Assembly (NCBI GenBank): GCA_947477745.1
Contig: CANJUF010000001.1
Location: 210,421 to 274,420 of the forward strand
Source of the DNA: Sphingomonadaceae bacterium
GTDB taxonomy: Bacteria; Pseudomonadota; Alphaproteobacteria; Sphingomonadales; Sphingomonadaceae
Length of the DNA: 64,000 nt
Direction: 5' to 3'
Shown: in pieces, positions 16,865-27,422 of the stretch
How the letters are laid out: each line of letters starts with the position of its first letter
How positions within the stretch are numbered: the first letter of the stretch is position 1
Position numbers and translations under genes: made by a program
The notes under the pieces: generated by a model
What the model saw: only the letters and a program-made list of their open reading frames with translations
What the model was told of the DNA's origin: nothing
The model's database searches: none

Positions 16865-18538
16865 ATGAAGCAGCTCCTGCCGCCATTCGCCCTGCTCGCG
16901 CTTTGCGCCTGCGCCGCCGCGCCACCGCCGCAAGTGCAAGCGCCGGCGCCAAAGCCCGATGTACCCGAAATGTCGGTTTCCATCATGAAAGACGTGGTGC
17001 GCGAGCTGGCCAGCGACGCCTACGAGGGCCGCGCGCCCGGCACGCCCGGAGACGCCAGGTCTGTCGCCTATATCCAGCAGCAATTCGCCGCGGCCGGGCT
17101 CCAGCCCGGCAACAAGGGGAGCTGGGCGCAGGCCGTGCCGCTGGTGGAGATCACCGCAAAAGATATCTCGCCGCTCACCATCGCGGGCAAGGGCAAGAAA
17201 ATGGCCTTCGCCTTCGGGCCGGAGTTCATGGGCGGCACGTACCGGTCCGTGCCCAGGATCGACATCAAGGCCAGCGAGCTGGTCTTCGTGGGTTACGGAA
17301 TTGTCGCGCCCGAAAAGGGCTGGAACGACTATGCCGGCGTGGACATGCGCGGCAAGACAGCCGTCATCCTCGTCAACGATCCGGACTACGAACTGGAAGG
17401 ACAGGAAGGCCCGTTCAACGGCCGGGCCATGACCTATTACGGGCGCTGGTCATACAAATACGAGGAAGCGGCAAGGCAAGGCGCGGCCGCGGCGCTGGTC
17501 GTCCATGACACCTACCCCGCCGCCTACGGCTGGAACGTGGTCGAATCGAGCGGACAGGGCCCGCAGGCCTTCGCCCGCAGCAAGGACGGCGGCGCGGGCG
17601 AAACCGCGTTCAACGGCTGGATCCAGAAAAGTGTCGCCGAAAGCATTCTGGGCGCCGCCGGGCAGGATCTGGCTGCGCTGTCAGCCGCAGCCAAGCGCAG
17701 CGGGTTCAAACCGGTGCCGCTTGGCCTTCGCGCCAGCCTGTCCTTCGTCAATGACATCCGCGAAATTTCCACCAGCAACGTGATCGGCCTGCTGCCCGGA
17801 AAGTCGCGCCCTGACGAATACGTGCTCTACACTGCGCACTACGATCACCTCGGACGCTGCCCGCCGGTCGATGGAAACGAGATCTGCAACGGCGCGGTCG
17901 ACAATGCCACCGGCACGGCGGCGCTGGTCGCTCTTGCGCAAGGCTTCCGCGAGGCTGGCGCGCCCGAACTCAGCGTGCTGTTCATCGCGCTCGGTGCGGA
18001 GGAATCGGGGCTGCTCGGCTCGCAGTATTATGCCGCCAACCCGGTCTATCCGCTGTCGCAGACGGTGGGCGGGCTCAACATGGATTCGCTCTATCCGCAG
18101 CCGCCAGCGCGCGATGTCAAGGTGATGGGCGGCGGCAAGTCCGAGCTCGACGCGGTCCTGCAGGACGCGGTTGCCGCCGAGGGCCGTTACATGACGCCGG
18201 ACCCCACGCCCGAGAAGGGCTATTATTACCGCTCGGACCATTTCAGCTTCGCCAAGCTTGGCGTGCCGATGTTCTATGTCGAGGCGGGTGAGGATCTCGA
18301 ACCGGGCGGAAACGCGGCGGGGCGCGCCTTTGCCGACGATTACACCGCCAAGCGCTATCACGCGCCAAGCGACGAATATTCCGAAAATTGGGACTGGTCG
18401 GGCATGACTCGCGAACTGCGCCTGTTCTACCGGATCGGCCGCAAGCTGGCGGACAGCGAGGACTGGCCCAACTGGTATCAGGGCGACGAATTCCGCGCCG
18501 CGCGCGATGCAAGCTGCGCCGGCGAGGGTGGCTGCTGA
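16865..18538 (+). CDS. M28-family zinc aminopeptidase, lipoprotein
   Basis: 557 aa. The N-terminus MKQLLPPFALLALCAC has a lipobox, so the mature enzyme is probably lipid-anchored in the envelope. A PA domain insert (about 110-300) precedes the co-catalytic zinc centre: YTAHYDHLG, NGAVDNATGTAAL, ALGAEESGLLGS, and RSDHFSFAKLGVP with YHAPSDEY. These are the M28 ligands and the catalytic Glu. The substrate is unknown. The start at 16865 is chosen for the lipoprotein signal. Just upstream (about 16795-16830) lies a degenerate match to the repeat element at 20407. Confidence 0.9.
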   Translation: MKQLLPPFALLALCACAAAPPPQVQAPAPKPDVPEMSVSIMKDVVRELASDAYEGRAPGTPGDARSVAYIQQQFAAAGLQPGNKGSWAQAVPLVEITAKDISPLTIAGKGKKMAFAFGPEFMGGTYRSVPRIDIKASELVFVGYGIVAPEKGWNDYAGVDMRGKTAVILVNDPDYELEGQEGPFNGRAMTYYGRWSYKYEEAARQGAAAALVVHDTYPAAYGWNVVESSGQGPQAFARSKDGGAGETAFNGWIQKSVAESILGAAGQDLAALSAAAKRSGFKPVPLGLRASLSFVNDIREISTSNVIGLLPGKSRPDEYVLYTAHYDHLGRCPPVDGNEICNGAVDNATGTAALVALAQGFREAGAPELSVLFIALGAEESGLLGSQYYAANPVYPLSQTVGGLNMDSLYPQPPARDVKVMGGGKSELDAVLQDAVAAEGRYMTPDPTPEKGYYYRSDHFSFAKLGVPMFYVEAGEDLEPGGNAAGRAFADDYTAKRYHAPSDEYSENWDWSGMTRELRLFYRIGRKLADSEDWPNWYQGDEFRAARDASCAGEGGC

Positions 18539-18544
18539 GGGGTG

Positions 18545-18916
18545 TTAGATGATCTCGATTCCGAGGCGACCGGCTTGTTCCGAGAGCCGCTTATCTTTCG
18601 TGGCAAGCCGGGCGGCGGGGTTGGCCGCGCAAGCATGGAGCAAATGCGCATCAGCGAATCCGATACCTGTCCCATAAAGCCCATGGGCGGCAACAAAGGC
18701 ATGGAACTGCTGGACCTCTACAATCTCGATCTGTTCGAAGCTGTCGAGCAAATCAATTATCCGGAAGCGATGCTCTACTGAACTGAAGCTGCCCATGCCG
18801 ATTTCTGCGGTGACAAATGGATGCTGCAGGATTTCGTCTGCCGCGATCCATACGCTCAGACGATCATCGCGTGCCCGCATCGAATCGACCCAGATCGATG
18901 TGTCGACAATCACCAT
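18545..18916 (-). CDS. vapC: VapC-family PIN-domain toxin
   Basis: 123 aa PIN-domain ribonuclease. The acidic metal-binding set is intact: D5 (IVDTSIWVDSM), E38 (TAEIGMG), D89 (GFADAHLL) and D108 (LATKDKRL). VapC toxins cut tRNA or rRNA when their antitoxin is lost. The ATG overlaps the 3' end of the upstream antitoxin gene by 7 bp, the normal antitoxin-toxin order. It meets the M28 peptidase gene tail to tail. Confidence 0.9.
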   Translation of the reverse strand: MVIVDTSIWVDSMRARDDRLSVWIAADEILQHPFVTAEIGMGSFSSVEHRFRIIDLLDSFEQIEIVEVQQFHAFVAAHGLYGTGIGFADAHLLHACAANPAARLATKDKRLSEQAGRLGIEII

Positions 18917-19371
18917 GTCGGGCGCTCGCGCGGAGGTACGGTGAAATCAGGCATGGTGCCGCCCATTGCAATCAACTGTTTACCTGCCTCACGGCGAATA
19001 AGAGCAGTGAGCGCGGCTTCGATCAGTGCATCGCGGTCTTCGATCCCGGTTATCCGGTGGGCTCTCTCCCACAAGTCTCGAATTGGATTGGCTCGCATTT
19101 CGGAGAGGCTAGCGTGGCTCGCCTCGCGTCTCCGTCGCCTGAATTGGACCTTCTTGGCGGCAAGATCAACCTGTCCGGTTTCCCATCCGGCATCGCGCCA
19201 CCCTCGCGTCTGGCTATGGCCGGGTACCTGGTTGGCCCACCATGCCGGGTACTCGTGCGCGCTGCGAGGCAGCGGGAAGCCGAGAACGCGCTCGACATCG
19301 GAGAACTGCGCATCCCAGATTTCCCCCGGCTGGTTTTCAAGATAGTGCGTAAGCAGTTCATATTTGCCCAT
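18910..19371 (-). CDS. Fused DUF7662-VapB antitoxin
   Basis: 153 aa in one uninterrupted frame with GGAG eight bases before the ATG. Residues about 3-85 resemble the DUF7662 domain (KYELLTHYLENQPGEIW, SDVERVLGFPLP, HEYPAWWANQ, RGWRDAGWETGQVDLAAKKV). Residues about 93-151 resemble VapB antitoxins: DALIEAALTALIRREAGKQL and then MGGTMPDFTVPPRERP, the toxin-wrapping tail. Normally VapB has a short ribbon or helix DNA-binding N-terminus; here DUF7662 occupies that place. Overlap with vapC shows it is the cognate antitoxin. Domain names are from memory of the family patterns. Confidence 0.75.
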   Translation of the reverse strand: MGKYELLTHYLENQPGEIWDAQFSDVERVLGFPLPRSAHEYPAWWANQVPGHSQTRGWRDAGWETGQVDLAAKKVQFRRRRREASHASLSEMRANPIRDLWERAHRITGIEDRDALIEAALTALIRREAGKQLIAMGGTMPDFTVPPRERPTW

Positions 19372-19397
19372 CGAATTTTCTCCGCAATGTCGATTCG

Positions 19398-19420
19398 ATG
19401 TATATTTTGAGAATATACAT
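19398..19420. promoter_or_regulatory. Perfect palindrome, candidate toxin-antitoxin operator
   Basis: ATGTATATT and AATATACAT form a perfect 9-bp inverted repeat with a 5-bp TTGAG spacer. The site is strikingly AT-rich in a GC-rich region. It lies 27-49 bases upstream of the fused antitoxin and directly touches the ATG of the divergent agmatine deiminase gene. TA operons are usually repressed by the antitoxin at such palindromes. Confidence 0.75.
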
Positions 19421-20407
19421 ATGTCAAGAAGCTTCGTTTTTCTTCCCGAATGGCGCGCACAGGACTGGCTGTGGATCGGCTTTCCTCACCTCGCCGAGGA
19501 ATGGCCCGGATATCTCGGTGCAGCACAGGAGCAGATCGCGGCGTTTGCCACCGCTGTCGCCGACAGCGGGCAGCAGGTGCGCCTGTTGGTGCGCGACGAA
19601 GCCAACGAGGCGCGCGCGCATTCGCTGGTCTCGGGCGCGGTGAGGCTGGAACGCCGCCGCTACGGCGACATATGGCTGCGCGACACCGGGCCGCTGGTGA
19701 TGACAGGCCCGAACGGCAAGCGCGAAGCACGGCGCTTTGGCTTCAACGGCTGGGGCGGCAAGTATCTGATGGAAGGCGATCAGGAGATCGGCGCGCAGCT
19801 GGCCCGCGATGCCGGACTGGAAGTGGCCACTTCGAACTGGATTCTCGAAGGCGGCGCGATCGACGTGGACGGCACCGGACTGGTCGTTACCACCGAGCAG
19901 TGCCTGCTCAATCCCAACCGCAATCCGGGCCTATCTCGCGACGAGATCGAGGCGCGTCTGGCGCGCGATCTTGGCCTGACGCGGGTGCTGTGGCTCGGCG
20001 AGGGCTTGGTCAATGATCACACCGATGGCCACGTCGACAACCTCGCCCGCTTTGTGGCGCCCGGCGTGCTTGCCCTGCCGCGCGCCACCGGGCCGGATGA
20101 TCCCAACGCCGCGATATACGCCGATGCCAGGCGCCGCGCCGAGAATTTCGGCCTGATCGTGCGCGAAGTTCCCTCGCCCGGCCGGATCGAGCGCGACGGC
20201 AGGGTCGAGCCGGCAAGCTACATGAACTTCGCGGTCACGACGAAGCTTGTCGTGGTGCCGACATTTGGCTCGCCGCACGATGCCCAGGGCGTCGCCGCCA
20301 TTACCGAGTTGTTTCCCGATCGCGCCACGGTGGGCCTGCCCGCCGATGCGGTGCTCGCGGGCGGCGGCGGCTTTCACTGCGCCAGCCAGCAAATGCCTGC
20401 TATCTAG
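19421..20407 (+). CDS. aguA: Agmatine deiminase family protein
   Basis: 328 aa guanidino-group-modifying enzyme converting agmatine to N-carbamoylputrescine for putrescine synthesis. Family motifs are WIGFPHLAEEW, GDIWLRDTGP, FNGWGGKY, ILEGGAIDVDG, NDHTDGHVDN and the catalytic Cys in GGGFHCASQQMP (C320). The start at 19421 matches the family N-terminus (FLPEWRAQDWLW); an in-frame ATG at 19364 would read through the palindrome and give atypical residues. Only a weak GAG precedes the ATG, within the palindrome spacer. The usual partner, N-carbamoylputrescine amidase, is not adjacent. The TAG stop falls in a repeat element. Confidence 0.88.
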   Translation: MSRSFVFLPEWRAQDWLWIGFPHLAEEWPGYLGAAQEQIAAFATAVADSGQQVRLLVRDEANEARAHSLVSGAVRLERRRYGDIWLRDTGPLVMTGPNGKREARRFGFNGWGGKYLMEGDQEIGAQLARDAGLEVATSNWILEGGAIDVDGTGLVVTTEQCLLNPNRNPGLSRDEIEARLARDLGLTRVLWLGEGLVNDHTDGHVDNLARFVAPGVLALPRATGPDDPNAAIYADARRRAENFGLIVREVPSPGRIERDGRVEPASYMNFAVTTKLVVVPTFGSPHDAQGVAAITELFPDRATVGLPADAVLAGGGGFHCASQQMPAI

Positions 20408-20507
20408 AGCGTGCTTCGCGGAAGCTGTAACCCTTCGCCCGCACTATCTATTTGTACTCGCATCGTTACTCGCGAAAAACCGGTTCCCACTTTTTCGCAC
20501 GACGCTC
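20407..20507. repeat. Short palindromic intergenic element (about 100 bp)
   Basis: Ends are GAGCGT (20407-20412) and ACGCTC (20502-20507). Inside is a GCTTC-GCG-GAAGC hairpin and the stretch CGAAAAACCGGTTCCCACTT. The element fills the gap between two convergent genes and its termini overlap both stop codons. A degenerate match (AAAACGGGAACCGGCTTCGC) lies near 16800. I recall similar elements between genes of sphingomonad chromosomes, which a search should confirm. Confidence 0.5.
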
Positions 20508-21324
20508 AAGCCGCGGAACTGCGCGCCGCGTGCGTGTCGTACCACGACACGAGGCGCATCAGCCTGCGCGCCAGCGGGATTCGCGGCAGAACGCGCTCGA
20601 GCAGGGTATTGTCCCCAATCAATCGGTAGCACAGGAATATCCAGCGATACCGCCGCATTGCCTGCTTTTTTGTCAGCCAGGGTCCGGCAAGATCCTCGCC
20701 GAACGGTCCCGACGCGCCCATCTGGAACTGGTGGTCGAACTCTCTGCCATCGCGCGAGAGGTATCGGCCGGACCGATGCGCCTTCTGGTCGACAACCTGA
20801 AAGCGGTCATAACCCAGCTGGCACAGCGCATCGAACTCCTTGCGCAGTCCGGACCAGGAAACCTTGTTCGATTCGATCGATACGTATCGGGGCGTCTGCT
20901 CGATATCACCAAGCCCGGCGACGCACTGCATGTCGGCGCCTTCGATGTCGATCTTGAGATAGCAGGGACAGCCATGTTCACGCAGGATCACAGCGAACGG
21001 GACAGCCTCGACCGAAATCGCGTCGGATTCGGCGCCCAGCGCCCGGTTGCGTTCCGCCCAGGCCGGATCGGCGGTGCTCCAGTCGGTGACTTCGCGGTTG
21101 ATATAGAAGGTGATTTCGCCTGGCTTGTCCGCGATCGCCTTGTTGACCACGACCATGCGTCCCTGCGCGATCTCTTCGCGAAAACGCTCTTGCAGACGCT
21201 GCGCCAGATCAGGGTTGGCCTCGACCGCGACGACGCGGTAGCCGAGTTTCAGGTAGAATTCGCTGTCTTCCCCTTTGTGAGCGCCGACGTCGTAGACCAG
21301 ATCGGGTTCGAACTCCTGGGGCAT
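20506..21324 (-). CDS. FkbM-family SAM-dependent methyltransferase
   Basis: 272 aa. The SAM-binding motif I is VYDVGAHKGEDSEFYLKLGY with VVAVEANP after it, and CYLKIDIEGADMQC is the hallmark FkbM post-motif region. FkbM enzymes O-methylate sugars or polyketide hydroxyls, so an envelope glycan target is possible. The start at 21324 is set by AGGAGA about ten bases upstream; an in-frame start further up would cross a poorly conserved leader. Convergent with aguA, with both stops inside the repeat element. Confidence 0.85.
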   Translation of the reverse strand: MPQEFEPDLVYDVGAHKGEDSEFYLKLGYRVVAVEANPDLAQRLQERFREEIAQGRMVVVNKAIADKPGEITFYINREVTDWSTADPAWAERNRALGAESDAISVEAVPFAVILREHGCPCYLKIDIEGADMQCVAGLGDIEQTPRYVSIESNKVSWSGLRKEFDALCQLGYDRFQVVDQKAHRSGRYLSRDGREFDHQFQMGASGPFGEDLAGPWLTKKQAMRRYRWIFLCYRLIGDNTLLERVLPRIPLARRLMRLVSWYDTHAARSSAA

Positions 21325-21545
21325 CCCGGCGATTCTCCTAGATAAAACCGAACCTTGCAGCGCAGCCGTGACACTACACAGCTTCGCCATGCATGGAAAG
21401 CGCCGGGCCGCTGGCCGCCGGGAAGGATTTACAATTCGGTAACCGGTTCGGGCGCAGATTTGCGCCATGACCCGCGTCACCGCATCTTTCGCCGCAATCG
21501 CTCCCACGGCACTCGCCAGGCTTCAGGAGGAAGTCCTGCGCAGTG

Positions 21546-22283
21546 TCATCGTGATCGGCTGCGCGCTCGCCCTGATCGCGGCGGGAACTGCGACGCCTTT
21601 CTGACTTCGGCGGCGCCCGGCCGCGCAAACCAGATCGTGTGCTTGCTGCCCTTGCCGTTGGAGCGCGCCGCGACCTTCACCTCATCGACATCGAACGCGG
21701 CTTTTTCCAGCTTGCGCCTGAAGCCGGGATCGGGCGCGGCGGACCACACCGCCAGCACGCCGCCGGGCCGCAGCGCCGCCCTTGCCGCGCGCAGTCCGCG
21801 CGAAGAGTAGAGCTGGTTGTTGTCCTCGCGCACCAGACCATCGGGTCCATTATCGACATCGAGCAGGATTGCATCGAACTGGCCGCTGCCCTCGGCGATG
21901 ACCTCGCCGACGTCGCCCATTTCCAGCGTGACGCGCGGATCGTCGAGACACCCGGCGGCTAGCTCGGCCATCGGGCCGCGCGCCCATTGGATGATCTGCG
22001 GCACCAGTTCGACCACGGTGACGCGCGCCTGCTTTCCCAGTCTGGCCAGCGCCGCGCGCAAGGTGAAGCCCATGCCGTAGCCGCCGATCAGGAGTTGTGG
22101 TGCTGCCGCGCCGCCGAGCCGGTCGATCGCCATCTCGGCAAGCGCCACTTCGGAGCCCCAGCGCCGCGTCGACATCAGTTCGTTATTGCCCAGCACGATC
22201 ATGAAATCGCGGTCGTGCCGGTAAAGCTGGAGATCCGCCCCGCCAGGCACCATGGCGGTGCCAATCAGTTCGCGGGCTATCAC
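21546..22283 (-). CDS. Spermidine-synthase-like class I SAM-fold protein
   Basis: 245 aa from a GTG that overlaps the thrS stop (GTGA). The motifs resemble the spermine/spermidine synthase fold: [31 protein letters not shown] and [15 protein letters not shown]. It is shorter than true SpeE, and the DVDNGPD loop differs from the DSTDP loop that binds the amines. Methyltransferase or aminopropyltransferase activity on another substrate is therefore as likely. Co-transcribed with thrS. Confidence 0.8.
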   Translation of the reverse strand: MIARELIGTAMVPGGADLQLYRHDRDFMIVLGNNELMSTRRWGSEVALAEMAIDRLGGAAAPQLLIGGYGMGFTLRAALARLGKQARVTVVELVPQIIQWARGPMAELAAGCLDDPRVTLEMGDVGEVIAEGSGQFDAILLDVDNGPDGLVREDNNQLYSSRGLRAARAALRPGGVLAVWSAAPDPGFRRKLEKAAFDVDEVKVAARSNGKGSKHTIWFARPGAAEVRKASQFPPRSGRARSRSR

Positions 22284-24307
22284 CCGGCGGCGGACTGGCG
22301 CAGATCGGGCGGAGTCGCTTCCTCGCGCAGCATGGCGATCGCCTCGTCGAGGCTCATCACCTTCTGGTGTTCGACGCCCAGCGTGCGCACCGCAACCGTG
22401 CCTTCCTCGGCCTCGCGCTTGCCGACCACCAGCAAGTGCGGGACTTTCGCGTGGCTGTGCTCGCGCACCTTGTAGTTGATCTTCTGGTTGCGAAGGTCGC
22501 TTTCGACCCGGATTCCGGCTGCAGCAAGTTTCGCCTCGACCTGCTGCGCATAGCCGTCGGCATCGGAAACAATCGTGGCCACAACCGCCTGCACCGGCGC
22601 CAGCCAGACCGGCAGACGGCCCGCGAAATGCTCGATCAGGATGCCGATAAAGCGCTCGTAGGAGCCGAAGATCGCGCGGTGAAGCATGACCGGCCGGTGA
22701 CGGTCGCCGTCTTCGCCGACGTAGCTTGCATCGAGCCGCACGGGCAGCACCCGGTCGCCTTGAATCGTGCCGACCTGCCAGGTGCGGCCGATCGCATCGG
22801 TGAGATGCCATTCGAGCTTGGGCGCATAGAACGCGCCTTCGCCGGGCAGTTCTTCCCAGCCATATTGCTCGTTCGCCATGCCCGCCTCGGCAACGGCGTC
22901 GCGCAGTTCCTGCTCGGCCTTGTCCCAGTCGGCTTCGGAGCCGAACCGCTTTTCGGGGCGCAGGGCGAGCTTGACGTGATAGGAGAAGCCGAAATCGGCA
23001 TAGACTGTGTCGGCCAGCTTGCAGAAGGCGCGCACCTCATCGACGACCTGCGCCTCGGTGCAGAAGATGTGCGCGTCGTCCTGCGTGAACTGGCGCACGC
23101 GCATCAACCCGTGAAGCGCGCCGTGCGGCTCGTTGCGATGGCAGCAGCCCATCTCGCCCAAGCGGATCGGCAAGTCGCGGTAACTGGTGATGCCCTGCTT
23201 GAACACCAGCACATGCGCCGGGCAATTCATCGGCTTGATCGCCATCCATGCCGAATCGTCGGCGACGCGCGGGGCAGCATTGCCCTCGCCGCTCTCGTCG
23301 ACTTCGGGGACGATGTCGGGGACGGCGAACATGTTCTCGGCATATTTGCCCCAGTGGCCCGATTGCTCCCACTGGCGCACGTCCATCAACTGCGGCGTCT
23401 TGATCTCGCTGTAGCCCGCGCCGTCCATCTTGCGGCGCATATAGGCTTCGAGTTCGCGCCAGATGCGGTAGCCCTTGGGATGCCAGAACACCGAGCCGTG
23501 CGCTTCTTCCTGAAGATGGAACAGGTCCATCTCGCGGCCCAGCCTGCGGTGATCGCGCTTGGCGGCTTCCTCCAGCCGGACGAGGTGCGCATCGAGCTGC
23601 TTCTTGGAGAGCCACCCGGTGCCGTAGATGCGGGTAAGCTGGGCGTTTGCCTGATCGCCGCGCCAGTATGCCCCGGCAACGCGCATCAGCTTGAAGGCCT
23701 GGGGATCGAGCTTGCCGGTCGAGGGCAGGTGCGGACCGCGGCACATGTCGAGCCAGTCATCCCCGGACCAGTAGACGGTGAGATCCTCGTCGCCGGGCAA
23801 TTCGGCGGCCCATTCGGCCTTGAAGCTTTCGCCCTTGTCGCGCCAGCGCGCAATCAGGTCTTCGCGGCTCCAGACCTCGCGGCGCAAGGGCTTGTCGGCG
23901 CGGATGAGCTCGCGCATCTTTTCCTCGATGGCGGGCAGGTCGTCCATCGAGAACGGCTCGCGGCCAGCCGGAGCCATCACGTCATAGTAGAAGCCATCGT
24001 CGGTCGCCGGGCCGAAAGTGATCTGCGTGCCGGGCCACAGCGCCTGCACCGCTTCGGCCAGCACATGGGCGAAATCGTGCCGGGCGAGTTCCAGCGCCTC
24101 GGCCTCGTCGCGCGAGGTGACCAGCGCGAGACTGGCATCGCCCGCGAAGGGCCGGGTGAGATCGACCAGCTCGCCATCGACTTTTGCGGCCAGTGCGGCC
24201 TTGGCCAGGCCCGGCGCGATCGCCATGGCCACATCGGCAGGCGTGGAGCCTTTGGGCATTTCGCGCACCGAACCATCGGGCAAGCTGATCTTGAACATGT
24301 CTGACAT
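22280..24307 (-). CDS. thrS: Threonine--tRNA ligase
   Basis: 675 aa class II aminoacyl-tRNA synthetase. A TGS domain at the N-terminus ([13 protein letters not shown]) precedes the SAD editing domain. The catalytic core carries zinc and motif residues: [31 protein letters not shown] and [13 protein letters not shown]-terminal anticodon-binding domain ends the protein. The start at 24307 is chosen from AAGGG eight bases upstream and the fit of the TGS domain. Start codons further up would only add unrelated residues from the divergent hydrolase region. Confidence 0.96.
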   Translation of the reverse strand: MSDMFKISLPDGSVREMPKGSTPADVAMAIAPGLAKAALAAKVDGELVDLTRPFAGDASLALVTSRDEAEALELARHDFAHVLAEAVQALWPGTQITFGPATDDGFYYDVMAPAGREPFSMDDLPAIEEKMRELIRADKPLRREVWSREDLIARWRDKGESFKAEWAAELPGDEDLTVYWSGDDWLDMCRGPHLPSTGKLDPQAFKLMRVAGAYWRGDQANAQLTRIYGTGWLSKKQLDAHLVRLEEAAKRDHRRLGREMDLFHLQEEAHGSVFWHPKGYRIWRELEAYMRRKMDGAGYSEIKTPQLMDVRQWEQSGHWGKYAENMFAVPDIVPEVDESGEGNAAPRVADDSAWMAIKPMNCPAHVLVFKQGITSYRDLPIRLGEMGCCHRNEPHGALHGLMRVRQFTQDDAHIFCTEAQVVDEVRAFCKLADTVYADFGFSYHVKLALRPEKRFGSEADWDKAEQELRDAVAEAGMANEQYGWEELPGEGAFYAPKLEWHLTDAIGRTWQVGTIQGDRVLPVRLDASYVGEDGDRHRPVMLHRAIFGSYERFIGILIEHFAGRLPVWLAPVQAVVATIVSDADGYAQQVEAKLAAAGIRVESDLRNQKINYKVREHSHAKVPHLLVVGKREAEEGTVAVRTLGVEHQKVMSLDEAIAMLREEATPPDLRQSAAG

Positions 24308-24385
24308 GGCGGTGCCCTTAAAGCCTTGGCCGGAAGTTGTGAACCAGTTCTGTAAATCCGCCCACCGCTGGTGCATGACAGGCGC

Positions 24386-25140
24386 ATGACTGCGACTCGC
24401 TTTCATACGAGTGCCCAGGGGCGCAAGCTCGCCTGCCGCTACCGCGAGGGCGCGAAGGACCTTGACGGTCCGGCGATCGTGTTCCTGCCCGGCTACATGT
24501 CCGATATGACCGGCAGCAAGGCGCAGGCCGTGTTCGAATGGGCCGGGCGCAACGGCCGCGCCTGCCTGCTGCTTGACTATTCGGGCTGCGGCGAGAGCGA
24601 GGGCGATTTTGCCGAAGGCACGCTGTCTGCCTGGCGCGATGAAGTGCTCGAACTGATCGAAGCCCATTGCAGCGACACGCCGGTGCTGCTGATCGGATCA
24701 TCGATGGGCGGCTGGCTGATGCTGCTGGTCGCGCTGGCGCTGCCGCCCGAACGGCGCGCGGGGCTGATCGGCATTGCCGCCGCCCCCGACTTTACCGACT
24801 GGGGCCGCAAGCCGGCAGACAAGGCAAGGCTCGCGGCGGGCGAAACGGTCCATGATCCCAATCCCTACGGCCCCGAGCCGACGCCGATGCATCCGCTGTT
24901 CTGGGCCGACGGCCAGGCCAACCGCGTGCTCGACGAGGAAATACCCATCGATTGCCCGGTGCGGCTGATCCACGGCCAGCTTGACCGCGACGTTCCGTGG
25001 GACGTGTCGCTGCGCTTGATGACCGACCTGCGCGCCAGCGACGTGCGCTTCACCCTCATCAAGGACGGTGACCACAGGCTGTCGCGTCCGCGCGACATTG
25101 CGCTGTTGCTGCGCACAATTTCGGGTATGTCCCCCGCCAC

Positions 25141-25144
<4 letters not shown>
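24386..25144 (+). CDS. Alpha/beta-hydrolase
   Basis: 252 aa serine hydrolase. The nucleophile elbow is GSSMGG, with an oxyanion region [11 protein letters not shown], acid Asp in [10 protein letters not shown] and His in DGDHRLSRP. The family resembles ABHD10 or BPHL-type thioesterases/esterases; the substrate is unknown. The ATG at 24386 is preferred over a GTG at 24371 because it matches the usual short N-terminus. Divergent from thrS; the stop overlaps the ATG of the LLM flavoprotein gene (ATGA). Confidence 0.82.
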
Positions 25145-26121
<977 letters not shown>

Positions 26122-26195
26122 TCGGGTGATCCGGGCCTGCGCCGGGTTGATCTCCATCATTGACGCGCACGACAAAATCGCCAAACGGATCGGCC

Positions 26196-27422
26196 ATGGA
26201 AAAAGCAGACGTTGTGATCGTGGGTGCGGGGCATGGCGGCGCGCAATGCGCCATCGCGCTGCGCCAGGCCGGCTTCGAGGGCACGGTGGCGGTGATCGGC
26301 CGCGAGCCCGAGTATCCCTATGAGCGTCCGCCGCTTTCGAAGGAGTATTTCGCGCGCGAGAAGACCTTCGACCGGCTCTACATCCGCCCGCCGACATTCT
26401 GGGCGGACAAGGACATCACGTTCCACCTCAACCGGGAAGTCACCTCGGTCGATCCTGCAGCACACTCGTTGACGCTGCGCGACGGGGAGACGTTCGGTTA
26501 CGGCAAGCTGGTCTGGGCCACCGGCGGCGATCCGCGCCGCCTGTCCTGCCCCGGCGCCGAACTCGCCGGTGTCTATGCCGTCCGCACCCGGCAGGACTGC
26601 GACCTGCTGATGGCCGAGGTCGATGCGGGCACCCGCGACATCGTCGTTATCGGCGGCGGCTACATCGGCCTCGAGGCGGCTGCCGTACTCAGCAAGATGG
26701 GCTGCAAGGTCTCGTTGCTTGAAGCCCTGCCGCGGGTTCTCGCCCGCGTGGCGGGCGAAGAACTGTCAGCCTTCTACGAGAAGGAACACCGCGATCACGG
26801 GGTCGATCTGCGCACCGGCGTTGCGGTCGAGGAACTGGTGGGGGACGGCTACAAGGTGACCGGCGTCAAGCTTTCTGATGGCGAGGTCATCCCGGCACAG
26901 GCAGTGATCGTCGGCATCGGCGTTGTTCCCGCGGTCGCACCACTGATCGCGGCGGGGGCAGCTGGCGGCAACGGGGTCGATGTGGACGAGTTGTGCCGCA
27001 CCTCGCTGCCCGATGTTTATGCCATCGGCGATTGCGCCGCCTTCGCCTGCGCTTTTGCGGGCGGCCAGGTGATGCGCGTCGAATCGGTGCAGAATGCCAA
27101 CGACATGGCGACCTGCGTCGCCAGGGACATCTGCGGCGAGGCCAAGCCTTATCACGCTTTCCCGTGGTTCTGGTCCAACCAGTTCGACCTTCGCCTGCAG
27201 ACCGCCGGGATCAACGTGGGCTACGACGCCACGGTGGTGCGAGGCGATCCCGCCGAGCGCAGCTTCTCGGTGGTTTATCTGCGCGAGGGCAAGGTGCTGG
27301 CGCTCGACTGCGTCAATGCCACCAAGGATTACGTGCAAGGCCGCAAGCTGGTCGAGGCAGGGGCATCGCCAGCGCTGTCCGATCTGGCCGATGCATCGAA
27401 ATTGCTCAAGGAATTGCTCTAA
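26196..27422 (+). CDS. FAD-dependent ferredoxin reductase-like oxidoreductase
   Basis: 408 aa. Dinucleotide-binding motifs for FAD ([19 protein letters not shown]) and NAD(P)H ([17 protein letters not shown]), then the DVYAIGDCA motif and a C-terminal reductase domain. This is the architecture of putidaredoxin- or rhodocoxin-type reductases that feed P450 or Rieske oxygenases. No ferredoxin or P450 gene adjoins it, so the partner is elsewhere. Start at 26196 puts the FAD motif at the N-terminus. The 3' end overlaps the convergent queG by 17 bp. Confidence 0.88.
   Translation: MEKADVVIVGAGHGGAQCAIALRQAGFEGTVAVIGREPEYPYERPPLSKEYFAREKTFDRLYIRPPTFWADKDITFHLNREVTSVDPAAHSLTLRDGETFGYGKLVWATGGDPRRLSCPGAELAGVYAVRTRQDCDLLMAEVDAGTRDIVVIGGGYIGLEAAAVLSKMGCKVSLLEALPRVLARVAGEELSAFYEKEHRDHGVDLRTGVAVEELVGDGYKVTGVKLSDGEVIPAQAVIVGIGVVPAVAPLIAAGAAGGNGVDVDELCRTSLPDVYAIGDCAAFACAFAGGQVMRVESVQNANDMATCVARDICGEAKPYHAFPWFWSNQFDLRLQTAGINVGYDATVVRGDPAERSFSVVYLREGKVLALDCVNATKDYVQGRKLVEAGASPALSDLADASKLLKELL

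Noticed and set aside
19364..19420. In-frame ATG at 19364 as the aguA start
   Set aside because: It would translate through the palindrome and the antitoxin leader and give 19 residues not seen in agmatine deiminases.
21467..21604. 45-codon plus-strand frame with a hydrophobic C-terminal half
   Set aside because: It has no ribosome site and overlaps the 3' end of the spermidine-synthase-like gene on the other strand; chance explains it.
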